64,000 nucleotides of DNA from Nostocoides sp. F2B08 (GTDB lineage: Bacteria; Actinomycetota; Actinomycetes; Actinomycetales; Dermatophilaceae), in NCBI RefSeq assembly GCF_009184895.1, contig NZ_WESE01000003.1:459809-523808 (forward strand). Reading direction: 5' to 3'. The translations under genes and the position numbers were made by a program. Shown one piece after another: positions 1 to 8,080 of this stretch (positions are counted from its first letter, which is position 1; every line of letters begins with the position of its first letter). The notes below the pieces were generated by a model. That model did no database searches. It saw only the letters and a program-made list of their open reading frames with translations, and had not been told where the DNA came from.

Positions 1-672
1 GCCGCCCGCCCCAGCCCGGCCCACACCCCAGCGCGCCTGGGCCTGCAGCTCGGGGAAGCGGATCAGCCCCTTGGCGGCGATGACGAGCCCGGCAGCCGTC
101 GGCTGCCCGGCCAGGCCGAGACCGAGGATGAGCAGCCGCTCCATCGGGCCGAGGATGCGACCTCCGCGCAACCGGTCCGACGCTTGCGGCTGGCCCGCGG
201 GCTTGAGCGCACCGACGCTCGCGAGGACGAGACGGACGACGATGTTGGCCGTGCTCAGCTGAGCGAGCATGAGCGCGGCGACGAGAAGCACGGTCGTCGC
301 CGACACCATCGCGCCGGCGAGCGGCACCTGCTCCGCCCACGCCCCGAGCAGCCCGTCGTCCTCGCGCGCCGGCACCCAACCGAGGGCGACCACCTGGACC
401 AGCAGACCTGCCGCCAGCAGCCCGAGGGGCAGCGCGTAGTCGAACCTCGACCGCAGCTCCCGCCCGGTCGTGAGCACCCAGCCCGCGACCACGGCCACGC
501 CGAACAGGACAAGCAGGATCTCCGCCACCGAGGACGCACCGAGCAGCACGAGTCCGAGCACCGCGGCCACCGCTGCCGTGACGACGGGCCACATCCCCCC
601 GCGCACCCGGTCACCGGCACGTGCGAGGTCGGCGCACGCGAGCGCGAACACCGTGATCGCGATTGCCGTCAT
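1..672 (-). CDS. Integral membrane protein paired with SatD (3' end outside window)
   Basis: The reading frame starts with an ATG that overlaps the satD stop codon (ATGA-type overlap) and stays open to the window edge, so at least 224 residues are present and the C-terminus is missing. It contains several hydrophobic stretches (for example around residues 30-60, 80-105 and 125-150). Near the visible end is a polar stretch with GGRILGPMERLLILGLGLAG followed by an AAKGLIRFPEL motif, which I recall from membrane proteins encoded beside SatD in actinobacteria. No enzymatic motif is visible. The tight coupling implies co-expression with SatD; the function is unknown. Confidence 0.7.
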   Translation of the reverse strand, partial: MTAIAITVFALACADLARAGDRVRGGMWPVVTAAVAAVLGLVLLGASSVAEILLVLFGVAVVAGWVLTTGRELRSRFDYALPLGLLAAGLLVQVVALGWVPAREDDGLLGAWAEQVPLAGAMVSATTVLLVAALMLAQLSTANIVVRLVLASVGALKPAGQPQASDRLRGGRILGPMERLLILGLGLAGQPTAAGLVIAAKGLIRFPELQAQARWGVGRAGAGG

Positions 673-1328
673 CGCACCCGCCGAAGCTCGGCCGAGGCCG
701 AGACGAGCACGCCGAGCCCGTCGCGGCGCACTCGCTGTGAGACCGCGGAGGGGCTGATCCCCTCCGCGGCGGCGATCTCCACCTGCGTCAGTCCGCTCAT
801 CAACCCTCCCAGGATCCGTCGTGACCGGTCGTCCAGCGATCCAAGCAGATGGTCCCGACACTGCAGCGCGGCGTTGAGTGCCGGCTCGCCCGGGCCGTCG
901 CTCCCCTCCGCCAGCCGGTATGCGGTGCGCACCTTCGCCAGCGCCGCCTGTCCCTGCGTCTCGGCGACCCACTCGATGGCGTCGCGGGCCGCCCACCACC
1001 CCGGCCCGTCCTGAGTCCCGTCAACGTCAAGAACGGTCACGTCGCCCCAGCCGAGTCCGAAGCGGACGTCGGCCTCCGGCATGAGCGCCAGACGCAGCAC
1101 CAGGCTGGCCTGCACCGCTGCCCCGACGCTCGCGAACCGGCCCTGGAACTCGTCGCCGACCGTGATCCGCACCGGGTCGACGACCTCGTCGGCGAGCTCG
1201 GCGTTGACTCGCGCCAGCGCCTCCAGCAGGGCCGCATGCAGCGCCCTGCGGTCCACCGCGTCACGCGACCCGACAAGGTCCCCGACCAATGTCCCCGATG
1301 ATGTGGAGAACGACTTCATTTCCGGCAT
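669..1328 (-). CDS. SatD family protein, probable autoregulator
   Basis: 219 residues, resembling the SatD family (PF16264). The N-terminal part carries the family-like stretch GTLVGDLVGSRD and later VRITVGDEFQGRF and GLGWGDVTVLD. The C-terminal 40-50 residues (LTQVEIAAAEGISPSAVSQR) form a convincing helix-turn-helix, so DNA binding is likely. The ATG at 1328 lies six bases behind a TATTAT -10 box, so the message is probably leaderless, and a perfect palindrome sits on that box, suggesting autoregulation. The gene overlaps the downstream membrane protein gene by four bases. Biochemical role is not established; family assignment is fairly secure, regulation is inference. Confidence 0.75.
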   Translation of the reverse strand: MPEMKSFSTSSGTLVGDLVGSRDAVDRRALHAALLEALARVNAELADEVVDPVRITVGDEFQGRFASVGAAVQASLVLRLALMPEADVRFGLGWGDVTVLDVDGTQDGPGWWAARDAIEWVAETQGQAALAKVRTAYRLAEGSDGPGEPALNAALQCRDHLLGSLDDRSRRILGGLMSGLTQVEIAAAEGISPSAVSQRVRRDGLGVLVSASAELRRVR

Positions 1329-1346
1329 ATGAAGATAATATCTTCA
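1329..1346 (-). promoter_or_regulatory. satD promoter with palindromic operator on the -10 box
   Basis: Positions 1330-1346 form a perfect palindrome, TGAAGATA-A-TATCTTCA. On the minus strand its centre provides TATTAT (1340-1335), six bases before the satD ATG. A related half site, TGAAGGTGATA, lies at 1358-1368. The AT-rich segment stands out from its GC-rich surroundings. It is probably bound by SatD itself, which has a C-terminal helix-turn-helix. Confidence 0.6.
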
Positions 1347-1386
1347 CTTTTGCCGAATGAAGGTGATATGTGAACTGATTGCATCC

Positions 1387-1413
1387 TGGCGCCTCTGACG
1401 CCATATTGGCGCC
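1387..1413 (+). promoter_or_regulatory. Probable autoregulatory operator of the vapBC-like pair
   Basis: Two copies of TGGCGCC (1387-1393 and 1407-1413) are 20 bases apart, each containing the palindrome GGCGCC, and the second ends directly at the antitoxin ATG. A CATATT hexamer between them could be a weak -10 box. Ribbon-helix-helix antitoxins commonly bind such repeats over their own promoter. Confidence 0.45.
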
Positions 1414-1644
1414 ATGCCCAGCGTCCAGATCAAGAACGTCCCGGAGGAGACCCACGCTGTACTCCGTCGACGGGCGACCCGGGCCAACCAGTCGCTCCAT
1501 GAGTACCTGTTGGCTCGCTTGATCGAGGAGGCATCCGCACCGACCCTGGACGAGGTTCTCGAGCGAGCCGGATCTCGAGCGGGTGGTTCCGTCACGCTCA
1601 CGCAGGCAACGGCCGCCATCCGGTCCGACCGTGATCGTCATTGA
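1414..1644 (+). CDS. FitA/VapB-type ribbon-helix-helix antitoxin
   Basis: 76 residues. The N-terminus (MPSVQIKNVPEETHAVLRRR) is the typical strand plus helix of FitA-like ribbon-helix-helix DNA-binding antitoxins, followed by SLHEYLLARLIEEA. The C-terminal tail would wrap the partner PIN-domain toxin, whose frame begins 14 bases before this stop codon. The antitoxin looks complete although its toxin gene is interrupted by a stop codon. Confidence 0.8.
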   Translation: MPSVQIKNVPEETHAVLRRRATRANQSLHEYLLARLIEEASAPTLDEVLERAGSRAGGSVTLTQATAAIRSDRDRH

Positions 1645-2032
1645 CGCCGGGGTGCTCCTCGTCGCACTCGTCGACGACGGCCCGGACGGCGACGTCGTCC
1701 GCTCGCGACTTCGCGGGAAGCGTCTGGCCGCACCTGAGCTCATCGACCTCGAAGTGCTCTCCGCTCTTCGTGGACTGACGAGGTCGGGCCAGGCCCTTCC
1801 GCGACGGGCAGACCTCGCCCTGACGGATCTCGAGAACATTCCCATCGAGCGGGCGCCCCACCGGCGACTGCTCGGGCGATGTTGAGAGTTTCGCGACACC
1901 CTGAGCCCGTACGACGCCTCCTATGTCGCCATCGCTGAGGCTTTGGACACGACTCTGCTGACCGGGGACCGACGCCTGTCGAAGGCCGTCGGCCCGCTCT
2001 GTCGGGTCGAGGTGATGCAGGTGTCGACCTGA
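1631..2032 (+). pseudogene. VapC-type PIN toxin with in-frame TGA
   Basis: Translation starts at GTG 1631 inside the antitoxin gene and reads VIVIDAGVLLVALVDD, the first acidic PIN motif, then LIDLEVLSALRGL with the second acid. At 1883-1885 a TGA interrupts the frame after HRRLLGRC. Past it the same frame continues for 49 codons with PYDASYVAIAEAL and LLTGDRRLSKA, the rest of the PIN active site. Related toxins have Trp at the interrupted position (RCWEL), so a TGG to TGA change is the simplest explanation. The truncated product lacks the last catalytic aspartates. A sequencing error would need to be excluded. Confidence 0.8.
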
Positions 2033-2159
2033 CCGGTCGTCCACCGGGATCGCCGCCCCTCACCCGCCAGGCGGGCAAACACCGATCGACGCGATGACTC
2101 CTTCAGGCGGTCCTTCTGCAGCAACCGACCGACGGGCACGATCGGGCCATCGCCCGCCA

Positions 2160-3002
2160 TCACCCGCTGTGTGCCGTGAACACCTGACCGGCGGCGGGCA
2201 GACCCTCGACGACCGGCGTCGACTCCCCTGAGCCAGCGGCCCGGTCGGTCTCGCTCTGATTGATCTCGATCCCCCGCCACCGGAACGGCAGACCCGCAGC
2301 GGCGTTGACCTCGGCCCGGTCCATGAGCTGCAGGTGCAGGTGCGGCTCGCTGCTGTTGCCTGTGTTGCCGACCTCGGCGAGCTGCTGCCCGGCCGTGACC
2401 CTACCCCCGACAGCAACGCGCAGCGAGCCGTGGCGCAGGTGGGCATACGCGGAGTACACGCCTTCACCGTGGTCGAGGACGACATGGTTGCCCAGGATGA
2501 AGCGCGGGCCGGCGAGCTCGCGGACGAAGGCACCGACCGTCATCATCCAGATGACCGTAGGCCAGCTGCTGCGGGACCGCTGGTCATCCAGCCGGTCGTC
2601 CGCGGCGACGACGACGCCGTCCGCGACCGCGTGGACGGGCTCGCCGAAGCAGGAGAACGTCTCCGGCTCTCGGAGCCCCAGCCCCCAGCCGAGGGTCGTC
2701 GGCGCGCCGTCGTCCGCGGGGTGGAGGATGTCGATCGCATACTCCTGCCCGTAGGCGCGCACGCCGTGGCTGGGCACCTTGTCCGCAGGGCTGTTCAACC
2801 CGACCCAGCGCCCGCGCACAGGTACCTCGATCCACCGCGCCTCCGGGTCCGCCACCCTGGGCGGGCGGACCAGTGCCAAGGCGATGAGGACGAGCGGCAG
2901 CAGCGACACCCACCCGGGCAGGTCCGCCAGGGTGAGGATGAGCACGGAGAGCACGAAGAGGCGCAGCCACCACGTCGACAGACCCGCGATCCGCCGCCTC
3001 AT
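2160..3002 (-). CDS. Membrane-anchored M23 (LytM-type) metallopeptidase
   Basis: 280 residues. Two hydrophobic segments near residues 12-45 should anchor the protein. The M23 core runs from about residue 80 to 235: SHGVRAYGQEYAIDI supplies a His/Asp pair, GNHVVLDHGEGVYSAYAHL is the central M23 signature and EPHLHLQL is the HxH motif. Enzymes of this family cut peptide cross-links in peptidoglycan or act as non-enzymatic activators; the zinc ligands appear present, so activity is plausible. The start overlaps the end of the upstream ArsR-type gene (ATGA), so the two are co-transcribed and probably controlled by that regulator. Confidence 0.8.
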   Translation of the reverse strand: MRRRIAGLSTWWLRLFVLSVLILTLADLPGWVSLLPLVLIALALVRPPRVADPEARWIEVPVRGRWVGLNSPADKVPSHGVRAYGQEYAIDILHPADDGAPTTLGWGLGLREPETFSCFGEPVHAVADGVVVAADDRLDDQRSRSSWPTVIWMMTVGAFVRELAGPRFILGNHVVLDHGEGVYSAYAHLRHGSLRVAVGGRVTAGQQLAEVGNTGNSSEPHLHLQLMDRAEVNAAAGLPFRWRGIEINQSETDRAAGSGESTPVVEGLPAAGQVFTAHSG

Positions 3003-3511
3003 CGCCGCGCCCCGAGGACGGCACTGAGGAGGGGGATCATGACCTCGGCGGGCACCTCGAGGTGACTACCGCGGTTGCGCAGCCAGCCGGCCGCGGTGAG
3101 CTCGCGCACGTGATGGTAGACCTGTCCGCTCGTCCCCATCCCCTCGACCGCGGTCAGGCCCCGGACGGTGTCGACACCGCGCAGCACCTGCTGGGCGATC
3201 CGCAGCCGCACCGGGTGACCCAGGGCAGCGAGCCGTGTCGCGGGCATGCTCCAGTCCTCATCGAGCAGCTCATCCGAACCGGCGCTCAGTTGCCAGCGGG
3301 CGCGCACCCCACTCGGCGCCGCGGCACTCCCGACGATCATCACCGCGCCCGGCTCCTGCACCCGGGACTCGAGCCCGAGGAGCGCCCAGAACACGTCCGG
3401 ATCGAGATCCGCGCCGCCGTCGGGCTCGCGCGCTGCCACGGCCGCCTTGATCGAGCGCTCCAGTCGGTCAACGCGCGCTTCGAGCTCGGCCAAACGATGC
3501 GCTTCCGTCAT
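2999..3511 (-). CDS. ArsR-type winged-helix regulator
   Basis: 170 residues. Residues 1-25 (HRLAELEARVDRLERSIKAA) look like a short coiled coil. The C-terminal half holds a winged helix: RLAALGHPVRLRIAQQVLRG, then TSGQVYHHVRELTAAGWL as recognition helix and wing. No metal-binding CxC motif is visible, so it is not an obvious metal sensor. The ATG at 3511 is seven bases behind a TAGTTT -10 box embedded in an inverted repeat, consistent with leaderless, autoregulated expression. It is translationally coupled to the M23 peptidase gene, which is its likely target. Confidence 0.8.
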   Translation of the reverse strand: MTEAHRLAELEARVDRLERSIKAAVAAREPDGGADLDPDVFWALLGLESRVQEPGAVMIVGSAAAPSGVRARWQLSAGSDELLDEDWSMPATRLAALGHPVRLRIAQQVLRGVDTVRGLTAVEGMGTSGQVYHHVRELTAAGWLRNRGSHLEVPAEVMIPLLSAVLGARR

Positions 3512-3532
3512 GATTACGAAACTACGTAATCA
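3511..3532 (-). promoter_or_regulatory. Operator/promoter of the ArsR-M23 operon
   Basis: An inverted repeat TGATTACG-AAACTA-CGTAATCA spans 3511-3532 and abuts the start codon. On the minus strand its spacer supplies TAGTTT (3524-3519), seven bases before ATG. A dimeric winged-helix repressor bound here would cover the -10 box. Confidence 0.6.
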
Positions 3533-3568
3533 CGAACTGCGCGTCAAACCCCGACGAGGCCACCCCCG

Positions 3569-4696
3569 CTACTCGTCGTAGGTCAGCGTCACCTCGTCCG
3601 TCACCGGGTGCGACTGGCAGGCGAGCACCATGCCGGCGGCGATCTCGTCGGCCTCCAGCGCGTACGAGCGGTCCATGCGGACCTCGCCGGCGACGACGCG
3701 CGCACGGCAGGTGCCGCAGACGCCCCCGGTGCATGAGTACGGTGCGTCGGGGCGCACCCGCAGCGTGGCCGCGAGGATCGACTCGGCCGAGTCGTGCATC
3801 TCGATCCGCGACGTGCGCCCGTCGAGCGTCACCGTGACGACGGCGTCGGCGGCGACGTCCTCCGCCGCGACGGCCGGCACCGGCAGACCGTCCACCGGCA
3901 CGTGGAACACCTCGTGGTGCACGTGCGCGTGGTCCACCCCGAGGGACGCCAGCAGCTCCTGAGCACCCTCGACCATGCCGAACGGCCCGCACAGGTAGTA
4001 CTCGTCGACCGACCCGACCGGCGCGAACGCCTGGAACAGCCGATCCAGCCGCGCCGGGTCCATCCGTCCGGACAGCAGCTCCACGGCCTGCGGCTCGCGG
4101 GAGAGGACGTGGACGAGCTGGAAACGCCCCATGTGCGCGTTCTTGAGGTCCTCGAGCTCCTCGAGGAACATCACGTCGGCGGTCGCTCGGTTGCCGAAGA
4201 AGAGCGTCACCCGTGAGAGTGGCTCGCGCGTGAGGATGTTCTCGACGTGCGAGAGCACCGGGGTGATGCCGGAGCCGGCCGCGATGAGGCAGTGGTGTTT
4301 CGCCGCACCCGGGTCGGACGGCACGGTGAAGGACCCGAGCGGCGGCATGACCGCGAGCGTGTCCCCCACTCCCACAACAAAGTTCAGATAGGAGGACATC
4401 CGCCCGCCGGGCACCTGGCCGACACCGACGCGCACCGCCTGCATCCGGCGGGCGCGATCCGGCGACAGGCACAGCGAGTACGACTGACGCACGTCCTCGC
4501 CGCCGATCTCGGCACGCAAGGTCAGGTGCTGGCCGGCCTCGAAGCGGAGGAACAGCGAGGCCAGCTCGTCCGGCACATCGAAGGTGAGCGCGACGGCCCC
4601 CTCGGTCAGCTGCTCGCGGTGGCTGACCCGGAGGTCGTGAAAGTGGTGCCGCTGAGCGGCCCCACCGGTCTGGGGCAGGAGGAGGCTCACGCTCAC
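3569..4696 (-). CDS. paaE: Phenylacetyl-CoA epoxidase reductase subunit PaaE
   Basis: 375 residues from a GTG that overlaps the paaD stop (GTGTGA). Residues 20-125 form the FAD domain (RQSYSLCLSP), 130-245 the NAD(P)-binding domain (AAGSGITPVLSHVENIL, YYLCGPFGMVEGAQELL), and the last 90 residues a plant-type [2Fe-2S] domain (YSCTGGVCGTCRARVV, later LACQSHP). It passes electrons from NADPH to the PaaA di-iron centre, which epoxidises phenylacetyl-CoA in the cytosol. It is the last gene of paaABCDE. A second in-frame GTG two codons later is an alternative start. Confidence 0.93.
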   Translation of the reverse strand: MSVSLLLPQTGGAAQRHHFHDLRVSHREQLTEGAVALTFDVPDELASLFLRFEAGQHLTLRAEIGGEDVRQSYSLCLSPDRARRMQAVRVGVGQVPGGRMSSYLNFVVGVGDTLAVMPPLGSFTVPSDPGAAKHHCLIAAGSGITPVLSHVENILTREPLSRVTLFFGNRATADVMFLEELEDLKNAHMGRFQLVHVLSREPQAVELLSGRMDPARLDRLFQAFAPVGSVDEYYLCGPFGMVEGAQELLASLGVDHAHVHHEVFHVPVDGLPVPAVAAEDVAADAVVTVTLDGRTSRIEMHDSAESILAATLRVRPDAPYSCTGGVCGTCRARVVAGEVRMDRSYALEADEIAAGMVLACQSHPVTDEVTLTYDE

Positions 4697-5301
4697 ACCG
4701 CCTTGAACTCGTCGAACGGGTCCCCGCACGCCCGGCAGCGGTGCAGCGCCTTGCACGCCGTCGTCCCGAACCGCGCGATGAGCTCGGTGTCCGTCGACCC
4801 GCACCTCGGGCAGACAACGGCCACAGACGATTCGGTATGCGGTGCGCGCCCGATCGTCACCGGCACCGGACCGCTCGCACCGGTCGAGCGAGGACCCGGC
4901 GGGGCGATGTCGAGCTCGGCGAGCGCGGCGCGCCCCCGCTCGGTGAGCCAGTCCGTCGTCCACGGCGGGGAGTGCACGATCTCGACGGTGGCGTCCCAAC
5001 CGGCGTCGGCGGCCGCGTCGACGATGTCGCGCGCGATGACCTCCATCGCTGGGCAGCCGCTGTAGGTCGGGGTGATCCGCACCCGTACGGCGCCCGCCGA
5101 CTCGTCGGCCTCGACGCCGCGCACGATGCCGAGGTCGCCGATCGACAGCGTCGGGATCTCCGGGTCGGTCACCGCCCCGACCCGCTGCTCGACCTCGGCC
5201 GCGGACGACCGACTCTCCTCTCGCGAGGGACGGGCCGGCGTTGGTGAAGCAGGGGTTTTCCCACCGCTGAGCCGTCCGTCGCGTGGAGTCGCGCGTGTCA
5301 T
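4693..5301 (-). CDS. paaD: PaaD, Fe-S assembly factor for phenylacetyl-CoA epoxidase
   Basis: About 202 residues. The N-terminal part is a MIP18/DUF59 domain (DPEIPTLSIGDLGIVRGV, TYSGCPAMEVIARDI), and the C-terminus carries two CxxC pairs (VCPRCGS and HRCRACGDPFDEFK) likely binding zinc or iron. PaaD is thought to help install the Fe-S cluster of PaaE. Residues 1-30 are low-complexity and rich in Ser/Arg. Two ATGs are possible: 5301 forms a TGATG junction with paaC, while 5307 lies four bases from a GGGGG run; I prefer 5301 for its spacing. The 3' end overlaps paaE by four bases. Confidence 0.9.
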   Translation of the reverse strand: MTRATPRDGRLSGGKTPASPTPARPSREESRSSAAEVEQRVGAVTDPEIPTLSIGDLGIVRGVEADESAGAVRVRITPTYSGCPAMEVIARDIVDAAADAGWDATVEIVHSPPWTTDWLTERGRAALAELDIAPPGPRSTGASGPVPVTIGRAPHTESSVAVVCPRCGSTDTELIARFGTTACKALHRCRACGDPFDEFKAV

Positions 5302-6056
5302 CACCATGTCGCCCCCGGGTGCGAGCGGGCGAGGTGCTGCATCTCGGCGAGCAGATAGCCGCAGGCCTCGGAGTGCAGGCCCTCCCGGCCGCCGCGCGAG
5401 CGCCACCGGCTCGATGGCACGCCGTCGAGCGTCGCCTCGGCCAGCACATCCTCGACGAACCGCATCACAGCAGACTTCAGCGTGCTCGGCAGCACGCCGA
5501 CGCCGGCATCCGCCGCAGCGACCTCGACCGCGGTGTCCTCGAACAGCTCGTCCACATACGGGGCAACGCGCTCGAGCGCCGAGACCATCCGATCATGCGA
5601 CTCGGACGTCCCGTCGCCGAGCCGCAGCGTCCAGAGCCGGGCGTGGTCGCGGTGATAGCGCGACTCGGTGACCGCCTTGGAGGCGACCCCCGCGAGCTCG
5701 ACGTCGGCGGAGGAGGCGAGCGCGGCATACCGCTCGACGTCCAGACTCGCGACCAGCAGCAGCCGCACGATCTCGAGGCCGAAGTCGTGCCGGGGCTGCT
5801 CGACCAGGTGCACGTGCCGGAACTCGCGCTCGTCGCGCCAGTACGCGTAGTCGTCCTCGCCGCGGCCGGTCCCGTCCAGCGAACCCAAGAGCCCATACAA
5901 CGACCTCGCCCGCCCGAGCAGGTCGAGGCCGATGTTGCCCAGGGCCATGTCCTCCTCGATCTGGGGAGCACGGCTGATCCACTCCCCCAGCCGCTGGGCG
6001 TAGATCAGGGCATCGTCGGCGAGCGCCGCGACGAGCGGCGCGTGAGCCTCACTCAC
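5301..6056 (-). CDS. paaC: Phenylacetyl-CoA epoxidase structural subunit PaaC
   Basis: 251 residues, the usual length for PaaC. It has the ferritin-like helical fold of the family, with LADDALIYAQRLGEWISRAP, a degenerate di-iron site (DMALGNIGLDLLGRARSLY) and ESRYHRDHARLWTLRLGDGT in the second half. PaaC forms the stable heterodimer with PaaA and is needed for substrate binding but is not catalytic itself. It overlaps paaB upstream by four bases (ATGA) and paaD downstream. Confidence 0.94.
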   Translation of the reverse strand: MSEAHAPLVAALADDALIYAQRLGEWISRAPQIEEDMALGNIGLDLLGRARSLYGLLGSLDGTGRGEDDYAYWRDEREFRHVHLVEQPRHDFGLEIVRLLLVASLDVERYAALASSADVELAGVASKAVTESRYHRDHARLWTLRLGDGTSESHDRMVSALERVAPYVDELFEDTAVEVAAADAGVGVLPSTLKSAVMRFVEDVLAEATLDGVPSSRWRSRGGREGLHSEACGYLLAEMQHLARSHPGATW

Positions 6057-6355
6057 AGGTACTCCACGTCCTCGGGCACCTCGTAGAACGTCGGATGCCG
6101 GTAGACCTTGTCCGCCGCCGGGTCGAAGAACGCGTCGCGCTCCTCGGGACTGCTCGCCGTAATCGCGGACGCCGGGACGACCCAGATCGAGACGCCCTCC
6201 TGGCGGCGGGTGTAGAGATCACGGGCGTTGTGCAGCGCCAGCGCCGCGTCGGGGGCGTGCAGCGACCCGACGTGCGTGTGCGAGAGCCCGCGCTTGGCGC
6301 GCACGAAGACCTCCCACAGTGGCCAGGCGTCCGACTCGGGCGCGGACGCGCTCAT
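6053..6355 (-). CDS. paaB: Phenylacetyl-CoA epoxidase subunit PaaB
   Basis: 100 residues, typical of PaaB. Recognisable by [20 protein letters not shown] near the N-terminus and the C-terminal [16 protein letters not shown]. PaaB bridges PaaAC heterodimers in the epoxidase complex. The ATG overlaps the paaA stop codon (ATGA) and the 3' end overlaps paaC. Confidence 0.94.
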   Translation of the reverse strand: MSASAPESDAWPLWEVFVRAKRGLSHTHVGSLHAPDAALALHNARDLYTRRQEGVSIWVVPASAITASSPEERDAFFDPAADKVYRHPTFYEVPEDVEYL

Positions 6356-7401
6356 GCGGCTCCCGCCCGGGTGCGCTCGGCCTGCTTGCGGGCGTATGCG
6401 GTGGCCGCCTCGCGCACCCACGCACCCTCTTCGTGGGCCGAGACGCGGTGCTCCAGGCGCTGTGCGTTGCAGGGCCCGTCGCCCTTGAGCACCCGCCAGA
6501 ACTCGTCCCAGTCGATGGCGCCGAAGTCGTAGTGCCCGCGCTCGTCGTTCCACCGCAGGTCGGGGTCGGGCAGGGTCAGGCCGATCCGCTCGGCCTGCGG
6601 CACGGTCATGTCGACGAACTTCTGACGCAGCTCGTCGTTGCTGAAGCGCTTGATACCCCATGCCATCGACTGCGCCGTGTGGCCCTGCTGCGCCAGCTCG
6701 CCGGAGTCGGGCGGGCCGAACATCATCAGCGCCGGCCACCACCACCGGTTCGCGGCGTCCTGCGCCATCTCCTTCTGCGCGTCGGTCCCGCGGGCCAGGG
6801 TCCAGAGGATCTCGAAGCCCTGCCGCTGGTGGAAGGACTCCTCCTTGCAGACGCGGATCATCGCGCGGGCATACGGGCCGTAGGAGCAGCGACACAGCGG
6901 CACCTGGTTCATGATCGCGGCGCCGTCGACGAGCCAGCCGATCGCGCCGACGTCGGCCCACGTGAGCGTCGGGTAGTTGAAGATCGAGGAGTACTTCTGC
7001 CGACCCGTGTGGAGCCGGTCGAGGAGCTCGTCCCGGGAGACGCCGAGCGTCTCGGCCGCCGAGTAGAGGTAGAGCCCGTGGCCCGCCTCGTCCTGGACCT
7101 TGGCCATGAGGATGGCCTTGCGGCGCAGCGACGGCGCGCGGGAGATCCAGTTGCCCTCGGGCTGCATGCCGATGATCTCGGAGTGGGCGTGCTGGGCCAT
7201 CATCCGGATCAGGGTCTGGCGGTATGCCTCGGGCATCGCGTCGCGCGGCTCGATGCGCTGGTCTGCGTCGATGAGCTCGTCGAAGTATCCGTCGAGGGCG
7301 GCGGCGTCGGCGGCGTTCAGGGGTTCGTCACGTCGCGGCAGCCGGTCCTTGTGGGACTCGGGTGCGGCCACATCGGTGGGGCCGTAGTCGTTGCCGTACA
7401 T
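6352..7401 (-). CDS. paaA: Phenylacetyl-CoA epoxidase catalytic subunit PaaA
   Basis: 349 residues. The di-iron ligands are carried by helices containing [33 protein letters not shown] and [15 protein letters not shown]. With PaaBCDE it converts phenylacetyl-CoA to the 1,2-epoxide. The start is set at 7401 (MYGNDYG) because TATGCT lies exactly seven bases upstream, making a leaderless transcript; an in-frame ATG at 7413 would overlap that box. First gene of the operon. Genes for PaaK, G, H, Z, J, F or the regulator are not in the window, apart from a distant enoyl-CoA hydratase-like gene. Confidence 0.94.
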   Translation of the reverse strand: MYGNDYGPTDVAAPESHKDRLPRRDEPLNAADAAALDGYFDELIDADQRIEPRDAMPEAYRQTLIRMMAQHAHSEIIGMQPEGNWISRAPSLRRKAILMAKVQDEAGHGLYLYSAAETLGVSRDELLDRLHTGRQKYSSIFNYPTLTWADVGAIGWLVDGAAIMNQVPLCRCSYGPYARAMIRVCKEESFHQRQGFEILWTLARGTDAQKEMAQDAANRWWWPALMMFGPPDSGELAQQGHTAQSMAWGIKRFSNDELRQKFVDMTVPQAERIGLTLPDPDLRWNDERGHYDFGAIDWDEFWRVLKGDGPCNAQRLEHRVSAHEEGAWVREAATAYARKQAERTRAGAA

Positions 7402-7408
7402 AGGGTCC

Positions 7409-7414
7409 AGCATA
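7409..7414 (-). promoter_or_regulatory. paaABCDE -10 box (leaderless)
   Basis: TATGCT on the minus strand, seven bases before the paaA ATG at 7401. Farther upstream, CCCGA (7439-7443) and TCGGG (7448-7452) make a short dyad that could be an operator, but I cannot match it to a known PaaR site. Confidence 0.5.
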
Positions 7415-7507
7415 CGGACACGTGCCGACAGGGGCGGTCCCGAGCAATCGGGTGATGTGCCCGCGACCCTGCCCTCGTGTGAGGATCGGAGGCATGAGGA
7501 CCGCAGC

Positions 7508-8080
7508 ATGAGCGACCACGCCCACGGAGCGCTCGCCGACGCCAGCGTGCGCCGGGCCGGGCCGAACGACGCGGCGGCGGTCGGGCTGGTCCAGGAGGCG
7601 GTCTGGCGGGAGACGTACGCCCCGCGCGTCCCGACGCACATCGCCGAGCAGTTCACCTCCGCCGGCTTCGCGAGCGTCTGGCGCCGCTCCCTCGCCAGTC
7701 CCCCGCCGGGAGTGTGGACCCTCCTCGTCGCGTGCGCCGGCGAGCAGGTCGTCGGGTATGCGGCGGTCGGCCCCTCCCAGGACCGCGACGGCGAGGCGAC
7801 CACCGGGTCGCTGATGGAGATCGGTGTCCACCCGCTCGGGCGGCGCAGCGGCCACGGCTCACGCCTCCTCAACGCCGCGGCGGACATCCTCCGCGAGGCC
7901 GGCGCGACCGAGTTCACCGCCTGGCTGCCCGCCGACGCCGAGGACACCCGCGCGTTCTTCACGCACGCCAACCTCCACCCGGACGGCGCCTACCGCGACC
8001 GAGGCGTCGCCGAGGACGTCACGGTGCGCGAGATCCGCGTCGCGGCGAGCCTGGCCGATGCCACCGAGAGCGATGAGTGA
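7508..8080 (+). CDS. GNAT family N-acetyltransferase
   Basis: 190 residues. [20 protein letters not shown] opens a GNAT fold, and the acetyl-CoA loop is seen in [20 protein letters not shown] (Q/R-x-x-G-x-G/A pattern), followed by the typical [21 protein letters not shown]. The acceptor is unknown. ATG 7508 is the first methionine fitting the fold. The stop overlaps the azlC start by eight bases, so it shares a transcript with azlCD. Confidence 0.8.
   Translation: MSDHAHGALADASVRRAGPNDAAAVGLVQEAVWRETYAPRVPTHIAEQFTSAGFASVWRRSLASPPPGVWTLLVACAGEQVVGYAAVGPSQDRDGEATTGSLMEIGVHPLGRRSGHGSRLLNAAADILREAGATEFTAWLPADAEDTRAFFTHANLHPDGAYRDRGVAEDVTVREIRVAASLADATESDE

Noticed and set aside
1883..1885. Selenocysteine or programmed read-through at the VapC TGA
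   Set aside because: Relatives have Trp, no selenocysteine-type structure is evident and the sequence context is unremarkable; a nonsense mutation is simpler.
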